DNA of 64,000 nucleotides from Chloroflexota bacterium. GTDB taxonomy: Bacteria > Chloroflexota > Anaerolineae > Anaerolineales > Anaerolineaceae. The stretch's first letter is position 1. Every line of letters begins with the position of its first letter. The stretch lies in contig CP069394.1 in NCBI GenBank assembly GCA_016887485.1, positions 868,001 to 932,000 of the forward strand, in the 5' to 3' direction. The notes beneath the pieces are model-generated. The model saw only the letters and a program-made list of their open reading frames with translations, had not been told where the DNA came from and did not search any database. Position numbers and translations under genes: made by a program. Below, in pieces: positions 25,546 through 33,650 of the stretch.

Positions 25546-26562
25546 ATGACATTGGAAAAACTGCAGACCATTCTTGTCCCTCAAATTGAGGACGCACTAA
25601 AAGAATTCATCCAAACCATTGATTTCAGATCGAGCGTTGAATTGGGGCATATGCTGCGGTATCACATGGGCTGGGAGGATAATCTGCCAGCTAAGGCTTC
25701 CAAAGGCAAGCGGCTGCGGCCCCTGATCGTCCTGCTGACGACCGGTGCGTTTGGTGACTATCCCACTAAGGCCATGGCGGCCGCCGTTGCCGTGGAGCTT
25801 CTGCATAATTTCACTCTGATCCATGATGACATTGAAGACCAATCCCCAATGCGTCATAGCCGCCCCACCCTCTGGCACAGGTACGGCACCGCACAGGCCA
25901 TCAATGCCGGCGATGCGCTCTTCAGTATCGCCCAGCTCAGCATGCTGGATCTGGCGAAAACCTGCAACCAATACGTCGTTCTGGATGCGACCAGGGCATT
26001 CAACGAGATGTGCCTGCACCTGACCCAAGGCCAATCTCTGGATATCTCCTTTGAAACCCGACCAGATGTCACCGTTGAGGCTTATAAGGACATGATAGCC
26101 GGGAAAACAGCTGCCCTGATCGCATATACTTCTGGCCTCGGGGCATTGATCTCCGGACAAACTGCAACAGAATATCAAAAACTATCCGAATTCGGGAGAT
26201 GTCTTGGTCTCGCTTTCCAGATTCAAGATGATATTCTTGGTATCTGGGGGAACCCAAAGTTAACTGGGAAGTCCGCTGCCAGTGACATCCTGACCCGCAA
26301 GAAAACCCTGCCCAACCTTTTTGGCCTGGCGCAATGTTCCGAATTTCGTGTTTTTTGGGAAAAAGAAGCCCTCTCGCAAGATGAGGTCAATCAAATGGCT
26401 GAGTTATTAGAGCAATGCGGCGTCCGTGAGCAGGTTGAAAGTGAAGCCGGTTCATTAACCGAACAAGCCTTCAATACCCTTGAATGTGTTTTCCCCAAAC
26501 CCAACGAATACAGCGAAGCCCTTTTCGAGTTGACTCAGCTGCTCCTTAACCGGAAAGCTTAG
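25546..26562 (+). CDS. trans-prenyltransferase (polyprenyl diphosphate synthase)
   Basis: Head-to-tail condensation of IPP onto allylic diphosphates. The 338-residue all-helical protein has the first aspartate-rich motif in LIHDDIEDQSPMRHSRPT, where two prolines or serines commonly define product length, the GDALF segment, and the second motif in FQIQDDILGIWG, which has DDILG rather than DDxxD. Chain length of the product is not determined. Paired with fni. Its stop codon overlaps by 4 nt that of the convergent exporter gene. Confidence 0.92.
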   Translation: MTLEKLQTILVPQIEDALKEFIQTIDFRSSVELGHMLRYHMGWEDNLPAKASKGKRLRPLIVLLTTGAFGDYPTKAMAAAVAVELLHNFTLIHDDIEDQSPMRHSRPTLWHRYGTAQAINAGDALFSIAQLSMLDLAKTCNQYVVLDATRAFNEMCLHLTQGQSLDISFETRPDVTVEAYKDMIAGKTAALIAYTSGLGALISGQTATEYQKLSEFGRCLGLAFQIQDDILGIWGNPKLTGKSAASDILTRKKTLPNLFGLAQCSEFRVFWEKEALSQDEVNQMAELLEQCGVREQVESEAGSLTEQAFNTLECVFPKPNEYSEALFELTQLLLNRKA

Positions 26563-27884
26563 ACCGTTTCCATTTCAGCCTGACGCAAGGATTTACTGCG
26601 CAGGGCCAGCCAGGCAGCCTGGATGAGATGGGCAAAGGTGAAAGCTACTGAGGCAATATAGATGCCGACAAATGCCTTCGTGATGATCCCCACCAACAAA
26701 ACTGCAATCATGGCGATCAGGAATGCGACCACCGATTCGGCCACACTCCTGGTAATGGAGCTATGGATCAGAAAACCCTGATAATAGCTGATGTAGACGC
26801 TGAGCACACCAAGGGGAATCGCCAGAGCCAGTGTCACCCGGCCCGCCGGGATCAAACCCAAAGGTAAAGCGGCGATGTATTGCAGCCAGAGCCTGGAGAG
26901 AGGCGTCGCCACAAAAAGCAGAAGAAGCGCAGATAGTCCCAAGGAAATATCCCGGGCAAATTTCCGTAGAGCAGGCTTGGGGTCGAAATCTTCCAACAGC
27001 GCAACCATCACTTCGTTATAGGCCACCCCCGGACTGCGGAAAATGAACAACAAACCCGAAATAACCGCCCAGACGGCCAGTGATTCCAATGGGTTAGGCA
27101 TGCGAGAGATTGCAGCACTGATAAAGGGCTGCCAGAGCAGCCAGAGCGCAGAGGTCATGGCCAATGGGAGATAGAACGAGACGAACTTTTTCAATGTTAA
27201 TGGATCTTCAACAGGCGGCGCTGACTGGATTTCTGGACGGATCCTGCGGCCTAATAAGCCAGCATAGATTGCGCCTACGGTTACACCAATACCTTGCGCT
27301 GCACCAGCCAATGTCGGCCCGGGAATAGTCTTAACGATAAAACCAATGGTGATTACAATCGCCACAGCGATCAGGCGGGCGAAAGTAATCTGCCCCACCA
27401 TACGGGAATGCCCAAAGCGAATCATCGTGCCCTGCTGGAACCGGCGGTAAGCGATCGCCAAAGTCCAGGGTGAAAGGAAAAGGAAACCCTGTCGGGCCGG
27501 TTCAATCACTTCCGCTGGGGATTTCAATAAGACATTGGTTATGAAATCAAACATGGGGGTGACCGCGATGAGAATGTGCAGCGCCATCAGAACACCGCCC
27601 ATCCAAAGGGTGATCTTCTGCAATTTCTGATGAGAGGCCCAATCCCGGCTGAGTGCCGTAGCAGCGGCGAGGAGCATAATCACAGGTGCTTCAATGATGA
27701 GTGCGATCGGAAAGACCACGCCCCCATAGGCTGCCAGGCTAATTTCAGGATTCGCCAACCGGGCGACGATAGCATTTATCGAGGGCAACTCGATACTCAT
27801 CAAGATCCAGCTGGCCACCAATGGCAGCCAGGTGCGAAAGACTTTTTTAATTGACAGGGCTTTACTTGCAGAATTATTCACCAA
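26559..27884 (-). CDS. MOP-superfamily polytopic membrane protein, ANKH/MATE-like
   Basis: An integral membrane protein of 441 residues with about twelve hydrophobic segments in two halves, the layout of the MOP exporter superfamily. The second half (LTLKKFVSFYLPLAMTSALWLLWQPFISAAISRMPNPLES) resembles the ANKH/progressive ankylosis group more than classical multidrug MATE proteins. The N-terminal half has RRFQQGTMIRFGHSR. The substrate is unknown; lipid-linked intermediates, pyrophosphate or drugs are known for relatives. Start uncertain: TTG at 27884 or the next codon GTG at 27881. Confidence 0.7.
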   Translation of the reverse strand: MVNNSASKALSIKKVFRTWLPLVASWILMSIELPSINAIVARLANPEISLAAYGGVVFPIALIIEAPVIMLLAAATALSRDWASHQKLQKITLWMGGVLMALHILIAVTPMFDFITNVLLKSPAEVIEPARQGFLFLSPWTLAIAYRRFQQGTMIRFGHSRMVGQITFARLIAVAIVITIGFIVKTIPGPTLAGAAQGIGVTVGAIYAGLLGRRIRPEIQSAPPVEDPLTLKKFVSFYLPLAMTSALWLLWQPFISAAISRMPNPLESLAVWAVISGLLFIFRSPGVAYNEVMVALLEDFDPKPALRKFARDISLGLSALLLLFVATPLSRLWLQYIAALPLGLIPAGRVTLALAIPLGVLSVYISYYQGFLIHSSITRSVAESVVAFLIAMIAVLLVGIITKAFVGIYIASVAFTFAHLIQAAWLALRSKSLRQAEMETV

Positions 27885-27968
27885 TATTCACATTCCAATA
27901 CTATAAAATGAGTCAAATTATTTCAGTTTATTTGCTAATCCAATAGACAATCGTCAGAGTACCATTTT

Positions 27969-29147
27969 CTATTTGATATTCTTCAAAATCTCAACCGCAC
28001 CCTGCGCCATTACCGCCACAGCATAGGGTAAACAAACCTCATCGATATTGAACCGCGGATGGTGGTGACCAAAGTCAAGCCCCTTTTCAGCGTTGGATGA
28101 ACCAACCAGCATATAGAAGCCCGGCACATCCTGAGTCATATACGAAAAATCTTCTGATCCCATTGTCTGGTAAGCCTGGTCAATATCTGCATCAGGCTGG
28201 ATAGTTTGAACAACGCCCGCCATCAAAGCAGCCAGCGTAGGATCATTTTCCACCGGATAGGTTACCCGAACAATCTCAATCTCCGTCTCACAGCCCATCG
28301 TTTGGCCTATACCTTCAACAATCTCCCGGAAGCGTTCTTCCACCAAGTCAAATATAGAGGTTTTAAAGGTCCTTATCGTCCCTTCAAAAACCGCATCCTG
28401 AGGGATCACGTTAAAGACAGTCCCTGAATGCAATGCGCCAACCGTCACCACGGCCGAATCAAGCGGATTGACGTTACGGGACACAATCGTCTGCAACGCC
28501 GTAACCATCTGTGCCGCTGCAACAATTGGATCAATGCTGAGGTGCGGGATAGCCCCATGACCGCCTTTTCCAATCACCTTTACATAGAAAGTGTGCGCCC
28601 CGGACATCAACGGACCGAATTTGAGACCATACCAACCTACCGGTTTCTCATTCCAGACATGCATCGCCAAGGCAGCATCAGGTTTCGGATTGGTGAGAAC
28701 GCCTTCTTTCACCATCAATTCAGCCCCGCCATCGCCCTCTTCAGCCGGCTGGAATACAAACTTGACCGTTCCCGGCAGCGATTCCCGCATCCCCGCCAGG
28801 ATCTTTGCCACCGTCAGGCCCACAGCGATGTGATTGTCATGTCCGCAGGCGTGCATCTTACCGGGGACTGTTGAAACAAAGTCAATATCGTTTTCTTCCT
28901 GAATCGGAAGAGCATCCATGTCAAAACGCAGCAAAACAACGGGTGATTTCTTAGTACCCTCTAGCAAGCCGACCACGCCAGTCTTGCCCACACCAGTGGT
29001 GACTTCCATCCCCAATTCCCGCAAGGTGTCAGCCACAATCCCTGCAGTCCGGATTTCTTCGAATCCAAGCTCCGGATGACGGTGAAAATCGCGCCGCATC
29101 GTCACGGTGTAGTCCTTAAGTTCTTTTGCCTTTGCAAAGAAGTCCAT
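27969..29147 (-). CDS. M20-family amidohydrolase (aminoacylase/hippurate hydrolase type)
   Basis: Dinuclear metal hydrolase that removes acyl groups from N-acyl amino acids or related amides. The 392-residue protein has DFHRHPELGFEE, the metal-binding HACGHDNH, the catalytic EE in FQPAEEGDGGAELM, HVWNEKP, and a C-terminal metal histidine region (GSEDFSYM; DFGHHHPRF). A dimerisation domain interrupts the catalytic domain at about residues 185-300. No signal peptide is present. The PIG-L deacetylase gene ends 2 nt upstream, so the two form an operon. Confidence 0.93.
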   Translation of the reverse strand: MDFFAKAKELKDYTVTMRRDFHRHPELGFEEIRTAGIVADTLRELGMEVTTGVGKTGVVGLLEGTKKSPVVLLRFDMDALPIQEENDIDFVSTVPGKMHACGHDNHIAVGLTVAKILAGMRESLPGTVKFVFQPAEEGDGGAELMVKEGVLTNPKPDAALAMHVWNEKPVGWYGLKFGPLMSGAHTFYVKVIGKGGHGAIPHLSIDPIVAAAQMVTALQTIVSRNVNPLDSAVVTVGALHSGTVFNVIPQDAVFEGTIRTFKTSIFDLVEERFREIVEGIGQTMGCETEIEIVRVTYPVENDPTLAALMAGVVQTIQPDADIDQAYQTMGSEDFSYMTQDVPGFYMLVGSSNAEKGLDFGHHHPRFNIDEVCLPYAVAVMAQGAVEILKNIK

Positions 29148-29149
29148 CG

Positions 29150-29872
29150 TCAGGCTCTCCTGAATTTAATCACACGGAAGGTCTCTTCCAATTTCATCTC
29201 ACCGGTCTCAGCATCCGTAACCCGCTCCTGCATCCTTTTTTCAAAGGCTTGGGGGGCACCAATCTGAGTCGCGTGCTGTTTTAGCGCTTTCAGTTTCAGC
29301 GGCCAGAATTCTGTCACATCCAGGGTGACATCGGGCTGGCAGGTCAGGCTCATCCAGACCTCTTCGACCTCATGCGGTGAAAAGCCTTCCTCAACTAAAT
29401 CCATAAAAAAGAAATGGTTACCCGCTGCAGGAAAGACGGCATCCACCACGACCTGCCCGGCATAGCGGTGATCGGGGTGGTTGATATATTGCGAACTGGG
29501 GAATAGGTTACTGGGGTCGCAGGTCACCAGGATTTGCGGGCGATAGCGCCGGATTTCACGCACGACCTTCTTGCGCATTTCCAGGTCGGGGACGATATAG
29601 CCATCCTCATAATCAAAGAAATCTACTGAGCTAACGCCCAATGTATCACAGGCAGCCTGTTGCTCCCTAATTCGAAGGTTCGCAATGTCTTTCGCCGTGA
29701 GGGTCACATCCTTGGCCCCCTTATCACCCTGGGTCAACAAGACATAGCGGACTGTATGGCCTGCTTTGATCCACCGCGCAATCGTGCCCCCGAGGAAAAA
29801 CTCAGGGTCATCCGGATGCGCCAAAATAACCAGGATTTCTTTTGGGGAATCCCAACCTTCAGAAAATTCCAT
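29150..29872 (-). CDS. PIG-L/LmbE-family deacetylase
   Basis: Zinc-dependent deacetylase fold of 240 residues. The zinc and catalytic residues are in ILVILAHPDDPEFFLGG (AHPDD motif) and the distal histidine in NHPDHRYAG. Family members deacetylate N-acetylglucosamine-containing small molecules (for example in bacillithiol or mycothiol synthesis) or diacetylchitobiose. The substrate here is not evident. The M20 amidohydrolase gene follows after 2 nt, suggesting linked N-acyl hydrolysis steps. Confidence 0.92.
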   Translation of the reverse strand: MEFSEGWDSPKEILVILAHPDDPEFFLGGTIARWIKAGHTVRYVLLTQGDKGAKDVTLTAKDIANLRIREQQAACDTLGVSSVDFFDYEDGYIVPDLEMRKKVVREIRRYRPQILVTCDPSNLFPSSQYINHPDHRYAGQVVVDAVFPAAGNHFFFMDLVEEGFSPHEVEEVWMSLTCQPDVTLDVTEFWPLKLKALKQHATQIGAPQAFEKRMQERVTDAETGEMKLEETFRVIKFRRA

Positions 29873-29898
29873 GACGTTCCAGTCCTCAATAACTGCCG

Positions 29899-30963
29899 CT
29901 ATGTTTTCTTTTGATTGTTTGTGTTGTTATTCTTGCTGTTGTTATTATTCTTGTTGCTGTGATTGGACCGTCGGGAACGTCGTCCTCTTCGCCGATTTGA
30001 GCTGTGACCTTTTGAGCTTTTATGGTTACTGTTGTTGTCTGCCTTGCCCCGCTCAACCTTTTGGTCCTCAGGGCGGCTCAGAGATACTTCCTTGGGAGGT
30101 TCTTTCACTTCCAAAGGTGCGACTTCTTCACCATTTGCGATCTTCTCAGCCCGATCCAGCTCCTCTTTCGTGAACTGGCGGGGACCGATCTCCGGGATAT
30201 CGACTATCACCGTCTGACGTAATGGCAGGATCTGGATCACGCGCCCCTCGCCCATCGGCGTGAGGATACGTTTCTTCCGCTTCGGTAGGGTCTTGATTGC
30301 CTCCACATACTGATCGTATTCATAGCCCAGACAGCAGCGCAACCGGCCGCACATCCCGGTGATTTCAGAGGGGGTCAGGGAAATATCCTGGGTCTTTGCC
30401 ATGCGGATCGAAATTGAAGAGAAGTCCGTCAGGAATTTGGAGCAGCAGCGTTTTTCCTGACCGCAGGCCCCCATCCCTTGGATCACCTTGGCAGCGTCAC
30501 GGGGACCAATCTGGCGAATTTCCAGATGGACTCCCTTGATCATCTTCTGAATGTCCTGATGCAAACGCTTGAGATTGTAATGCACAGAGTTTTCACTGTT
30601 GAGCGCCAGAAATAACTGGCTGCCATCCAGCGAATATTCAATGGTGATGATCTTCACACCACTCATATCGTTTTCGTTGAGGTGCTTCTCGATCTGCTCT
30701 CTGATCGCTTCTTCCTTGATCGCAAGAGCTTTCCGCTGCATCAGGTCCTTGGAAGTCGCTGGCCGCTCGACCGGCTTAAACGCGGTCAACTCCAGATCAT
30801 CAACATTGAGGGCTACCTGAGTGGTGGTCGCCAACTGAGTACCCCGGCTGGTCCGCACGACGACAGGATCACCCGGTTTGATATCCGGATAATTGGACGC
30901 GTCGAAATAGTAATTCTTTCCAACAGCTTCGAATTTTACACCGATAATATTTGTTTGAGTCAT
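29899..30963 (-). CDS. ricT: RicT/YaaT-like PSP1-domain iron-sulfur protein with long basic tail
   Basis: Homologue of RicT (YaaT), a subunit of the Ric complex that in Bacillus stimulates RNase Y-dependent mRNA maturation and carries [4Fe-4S] clusters. The first 40 residues and residues up to about 245 make the PSP1 domain; cysteines occur in GACGQEKRCCSKF and GMCGRLRCCLGYEYDQY. Residues about 295-354 are a low-complexity tail of asparagine, serine, arginine and lysine, absent from typical 270-280-residue homologues. I chose the ATG at 30963, 6 nt after a TATAAT box, with no ribosome site: a probable leaderless message. Confidence 0.88.
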   Translation of the reverse strand: MTQTNIIGVKFEAVGKNYYFDASNYPDIKPGDPVVVRTSRGTQLATTTQVALNVDDLELTAFKPVERPATSKDLMQRKALAIKEEAIREQIEKHLNENDMSGVKIITIEYSLDGSQLFLALNSENSVHYNLKRLHQDIQKMIKGVHLEIRQIGPRDAAKVIQGMGACGQEKRCCSKFLTDFSSISIRMAKTQDISLTPSEITGMCGRLRCCLGYEYDQYVEAIKTLPKRKKRILTPMGEGRVIQILPLRQTVIVDIPEIGPRQFTKEELDRAEKIANGEEVAPLEVKEPPKEVSLSRPEDQKVERGKADNNSNHKSSKGHSSNRRRGRRSRRSNHSNKNNNNSKNNNTNNQKKT

Positions 30964-30969
30964 AGGCAA

Positions 30970-30996
30970 ATTATATCATGCTGATTTTTCAGCATG
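30970..30996 (-). promoter_or_regulatory. -10 box and hairpin before ricT
   Basis: On the minus strand TATAAT (30970-30975) is followed by six bases and then the ATG of ricT, so transcription should begin at or next to the start codon. Directly upstream is a perfect 8-bp inverted repeat (30977-30984 with 30989-30996, 4-nt loop). It lies between the end of mrp and this promoter and could be a terminator lacking a U-tract or a repressor site; I cannot decide which. Confidence 0.5.
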
Positions 30997-31003
30997 CGAG
31001 AGA

Positions 31004-32041
31004 TCAATCGAGCACTTCCATGCTCATTCGGGCAGCCACGTTTTGCGCCAATGCCGTCAGCGCCATCCCACCGGCTGAGGTCGGGTCCACTGCCACAACA
31101 GGCTGGCCCTCATCCCCGCCCAGGCGGACGTTCTCATCAATCGGCAAATTTGCCAACAGAGGCGCACCGGCCATCCGGGCCAGTTGCTCGCCGCCGCCTT
31201 CACCGAAGATCTTACGCCGGCTGCCATCGGGCATTTCAAAGTAGCTCATATTTTCGACCACGCCCAAAACCGGCACTTCCATCTTCTTGAACATGGAAAC
31301 GGCCCGGGCGGCATCATCAAAGGATACCTGCTGGGGCATGGTGACGATCACGCCACCGCTCAACGGTACGGTCTGCACAAGTGAGAGCTGCACATCACCG
31401 GTTCCAGGCGGCAGGTCCACGATCAGGTAGTCCAGATCGCCCCAGTCCACATCCATCAGAAACTGCTTGATGGCGGAATGGAGCATAGGTCCACGCCAGA
31501 TCAGGGGCTGACCGGTGGTGACCATGAAACCGATTGACATCACCTTGACGCCGTATGCCATCGCAGGTTGAATCTTCATGCCCTTGGGGGTTGGCGGGAG
31601 TGCTTCCACGCCCATCATCGTGGGAACGTTGGGTCCGTAGATATCCGCATCCAGCAAGCCAACCTTGGCACCAGCTTCGGCCAGCGCCACGGCCAGGTTC
31701 ACGGCGACGGTGGATTTGCCCACCCCGCCCTTACCGGAACCAACGGCGATAATATTCTTGATATCCAGATCAGTGATCTTCTTATCTTCCGGCACCTTGG
31801 CGCCCATCGTCACATTGACCGAGTCCACACCGTCCAGCGCCAGCACGGCACCTTCAGCGTCCTTTTGGATCTGGGTGCGCAGGGGGCATGCGGGTGTGGT
31901 CAGTTCCACGGTGAAAGCCACCGCCGAACCATCAACCTTGACATCCTTGATCATCCCCAAGCTAACCAGGTCCCGGTGCAATTCCGGATCCTGAACCTGA
32001 CTGAGCGCAGCCAGGACATCTTTTTCGGTGATACCTGCCAT
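31004..32041 (-). CDS. mrp: Mrp/ApbC-type P-loop ATPase with N-terminal MIP18 domain
   Basis: Iron-sulfur cluster carrier/loader family. Residues about 1-95 are the MIP18 (DUF59) domain (MAGITEKDVLAALSQVQDPELHRDLVSLGM) with the cysteine in TTPACPL. Residues about 100-340 are the deviant Walker A ATPase (VGSGKGGVGKST; LLDADIYGPNVP; LIVDLPPGTGDVQL). At the place where Mrp proteins normally have a CxxC cluster site after ENMSYF, this protein has EMPDGS, so both cysteines are missing; some Mrp proteins in other phyla share this variation. Ends 40 nt before the ricT start. Confidence 0.93.
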   Translation of the reverse strand: MAGITEKDVLAALSQVQDPELHRDLVSLGMIKDVKVDGSAVAFTVELTTPACPLRTQIQKDAEGAVLALDGVDSVNVTMGAKVPEDKKITDLDIKNIIAVGSGKGGVGKSTVAVNLAVALAEAGAKVGLLDADIYGPNVPTMMGVEALPPTPKGMKIQPAMAYGVKVMSIGFMVTTGQPLIWRGPMLHSAIKQFLMDVDWGDLDYLIVDLPPGTGDVQLSLVQTVPLSGGVIVTMPQQVSFDDAARAVSMFKKMEVPVLGVVENMSYFEMPDGSRRKIFGEGGGEQLARMAGAPLLANLPIDENVRLGGDEGQPVVAVDPTSAGGMALTALAQNVAARMSMEVLD

Positions 32042-32166
32042 GTTACCAACATCCTTTCAACTGAGTAAAAACCAACCCTGACATTGATACTGCCAAAATG
32101 CCCGCAGGTCAGGTGAGATTAGTTCGATTGCCTGTTCAATTTTACCCATTAATTGAAGAATTGACC

Positions 32167-32358
32167 ATGATGCCGATCATCCACGCAATCATCGGAACCG
32201 TCGCCCAGCTCGTGATGACCTATACCGTGATCCCGATGAAATGGGCGCGCAAGCTCCCACCCCGCCGCATACGAGTGCTGATGCGCTTGGCGATGGTCCT
32301 TTGGGTGCTGACGATCTTAGGTGGGATCGGGTTGTATGTAGTTGCGTTTGTTATTTAG
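32167..32358 (+). CDS. small two-helix membrane protein
   Basis: From the ATG at 32167 the product is 63 residues with two hydrophobic segments (about 3-19 and 40-62) joined by a basic loop (KWARKLPPRRIRVLMR). An in-frame ATG at 32098 would add 23 residues but has no ribosome site; neither start has a convincing one. The HAIIGTVAQLVMTYTV segment is reminiscent of DUF420-like membrane proteins, but the match is too short to assign. It is divergent from mrp. Confidence 0.5.
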   Translation: MMPIIHAIIGTVAQLVMTYTVIPMKWARKLPPRRIRVLMRLAMVLWVLTILGGIGLYVVAFVI

Positions 32359-32380
32359 GTTAAATGATAATTAAAACCGT

Positions 32381-32402
32381 AGGGTGGGTCGCTGACCCAC
32401 CC
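32381..32402. repeat. REP-like palindrome, possible terminator
   Basis: GGGTGGGTC and its exact complement GACCCACCC flank a 3-nt loop (32382-32390 with 32394-32402), followed by TTTTA. It lies between convergent genes (the small membrane protein and DUF3795 gene). The GTAGGGTGGGT...ACCCACC core resembles dispersed repeats known from several phyla, and related palindromes recur at 33413-33429 and in degenerate form elsewhere in the window. Confidence 0.6.
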
Positions 32403-32433
32403 TTTTATGTTCACATTAATTGATACCCATGAA

Positions 32434-33276
32434 TCACTTCTCGGGATTGCGTTTTACCCCTAAAAGAATCTTAAAATCATCTATTTCGGTGGTCTCATCC
32501 ACCCTGGCCCACACCCACTTTCCATCATGGTATTGGTGGGTGTTATTTATCTGAGTCACCATCTTTTCAGATATTTTTTCTTTCAATCCTTCTATCATTT
32601 CCAATTCTTTTTTGCCAAACACCAGCAGTACAGTAAATGAGTGCCGCTCTGGGTGATAACTAATGATGGATTTACTTCCTTTGCGATAATTAATTCCCCA
32701 GCCATAATCTTTTCCCCCGAACCTGATGATGGTGGAAAGGTCATAGTGTGACTTTAAATAATTATGAATTTCATCCCATTTGCTAATAATATCGGAGTCA
32801 CCCAAAAACAACCTGAGATCATCATATTCCGGAACAATCATTTTGTTGAACATTCGGGAGTGTTCTGGATATTTTTCCCTTAACGCCTTTAGTCTTTCGA
32901 CATTTTCGTATGGCTTGATGAAATTCTTCCGATCGGATCGACTTAGGGTAAAAGGCACCTTCTCCACCCAATCCTCATAGCGAACCAGCCGGGTCTCGAG
33001 AATTTCGCAGGGATAATCATCGCATTGCGCGCAGTTTTCAATCCCCTTTGAGATCACGCAGGGACGCACCGGGCAGCCCTTATCCACCAAAATGGGGTCG
33101 GAGGAACAGGTCAGGCAGCCCTCACAATAAATCTCCTCAGGCTGCAAGTCAATCCCAAAAATCTTCTGCCAGCCTTCACTCAAAAGTTCTCGTTGATCGT
33201 TGACCTTTATGTTTTCAGCATAAGCAAGACAGAGATCGCACCGATACCCGCACCGGGTTAAGAGTTCTTTCGCCAT
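32434..33276 (-). CDS. DUF3795-DUF3788 fusion protein, cysteine-rich N terminus
   Basis: A 280-residue protein of unknown function. The N-terminal 95 residues match DUF3795, with cysteines in TRCGYRCDLCLAYAEN, YCEGCLTC, GCPVRPC and CAQCDDYPCE, likely a zinc or iron-sulfur site. After a linker, the C-terminal half (WDEIHNYLKSHYDLSTIIRFGGKDYGWGINYRKGSKS...) resembles DUF3788. I chose the ATG at 33276 because GGAGG precedes it by 6 nt; the longer form from 33291 contains that ribosome site. No neighbours suggest a role. Confidence 0.75.
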   Translation of the reverse strand: MAKELLTRCGYRCDLCLAYAENIKVNDQRELLSEGWQKIFGIDLQPEEIYCEGCLTCSSDPILVDKGCPVRPCVISKGIENCAQCDDYPCEILETRLVRYEDWVEKVPFTLSRSDRKNFIKPYENVERLKALREKYPEHSRMFNKMIVPEYDDLRLFLGDSDIISKWDEIHNYLKSHYDLSTIIRFGGKDYGWGINYRKGSKSIISYHPERHSFTVLLVFGKKELEMIEGLKEKISEKMVTQINNTHQYHDGKWVWARVDETTEIDDFKILLGVKRNPEK

Positions 33277-33463
33277 GGCATCCCTCCCCAATACACAATT
33301 GAGAATTTAACAACCACTTTATTAAATTTTACACAATATTCCAGATATCAATCAAATCAATTCGAATTCGAAGGTCATTTGCCGGGCAGCGTACGGGACA
33401 AATACTATAAAATGTGGGCCCGCGACCCACTCTACTCACCTTACAATTAACAGTCCCGAACAC

Positions 33464-33539
33464 CGTAGGTCACGCTTCCAGCGTGACAATCATATCAACT
33501 TTGTCACGTAGACGGCTGCGCCACCACACGTGACCTACG
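33464..33539. repeat. REPIN-like element with 11-bp terminal inverted repeats
   Basis: CGTAGGTCACG at 33464-33474 is repeated as its exact complement CGTGACCTACG at 33529-33539. Inside, GTCACGCT (33469-33476) and AGCGTGAC (33480-33487) form a perfect 8-bp hairpin, and GTCACGT appears again at 33503-33509. The layout of two REP-like hairpins facing each other is that of REPINs mobilised by RAYT transposases, none of which is encoded in the window. Confidence 0.6.
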
Positions 33540-33597
33540 ATATCAGTTCACTTTTTATTCTATCAAATTTGCTGAGTATCAACCACACCCATAACAT

Positions 33598-33626
33598 AAA
33601 AAAGGGCGGGCTGTTGGCCCACCCTT
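33598..33626 (-). terminator. Rho-independent terminator after glmS
   Basis: A GC-rich stem (33602-33611 with 33617-33626, one mismatch), a 5-nt loop and six U on the minus strand. It begins 25 nt after the glmS stop codon. Confidence 0.85.
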
Positions 33627-33650
33627 CTGCATATTCTCAAATGTAGTTTC

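Larger units (their letters stand above)
33277..33650. other. gene-free stretch with dispersed repeats
   Basis: No coding region is supportable here. It contains the TTCGAATTCGAA perfect palindrome (33361-33372), a GTGGGCC...GACCCAC imperfect palindrome (33413-33429), a REPIN-like element (33464-33539) and the glmS terminator (33598-33626). The start region of the DUF3795 gene lies at the left end; I see no convincing promoter for it. Confidence 0.7.

Noticed and set aside
33292-33650. CRISPR array, because several similar palindromic repeats are close together
   Set aside because: The repeats are irregular in length and spacing, differ in sequence and have no uniform spacers; no cas genes are present.
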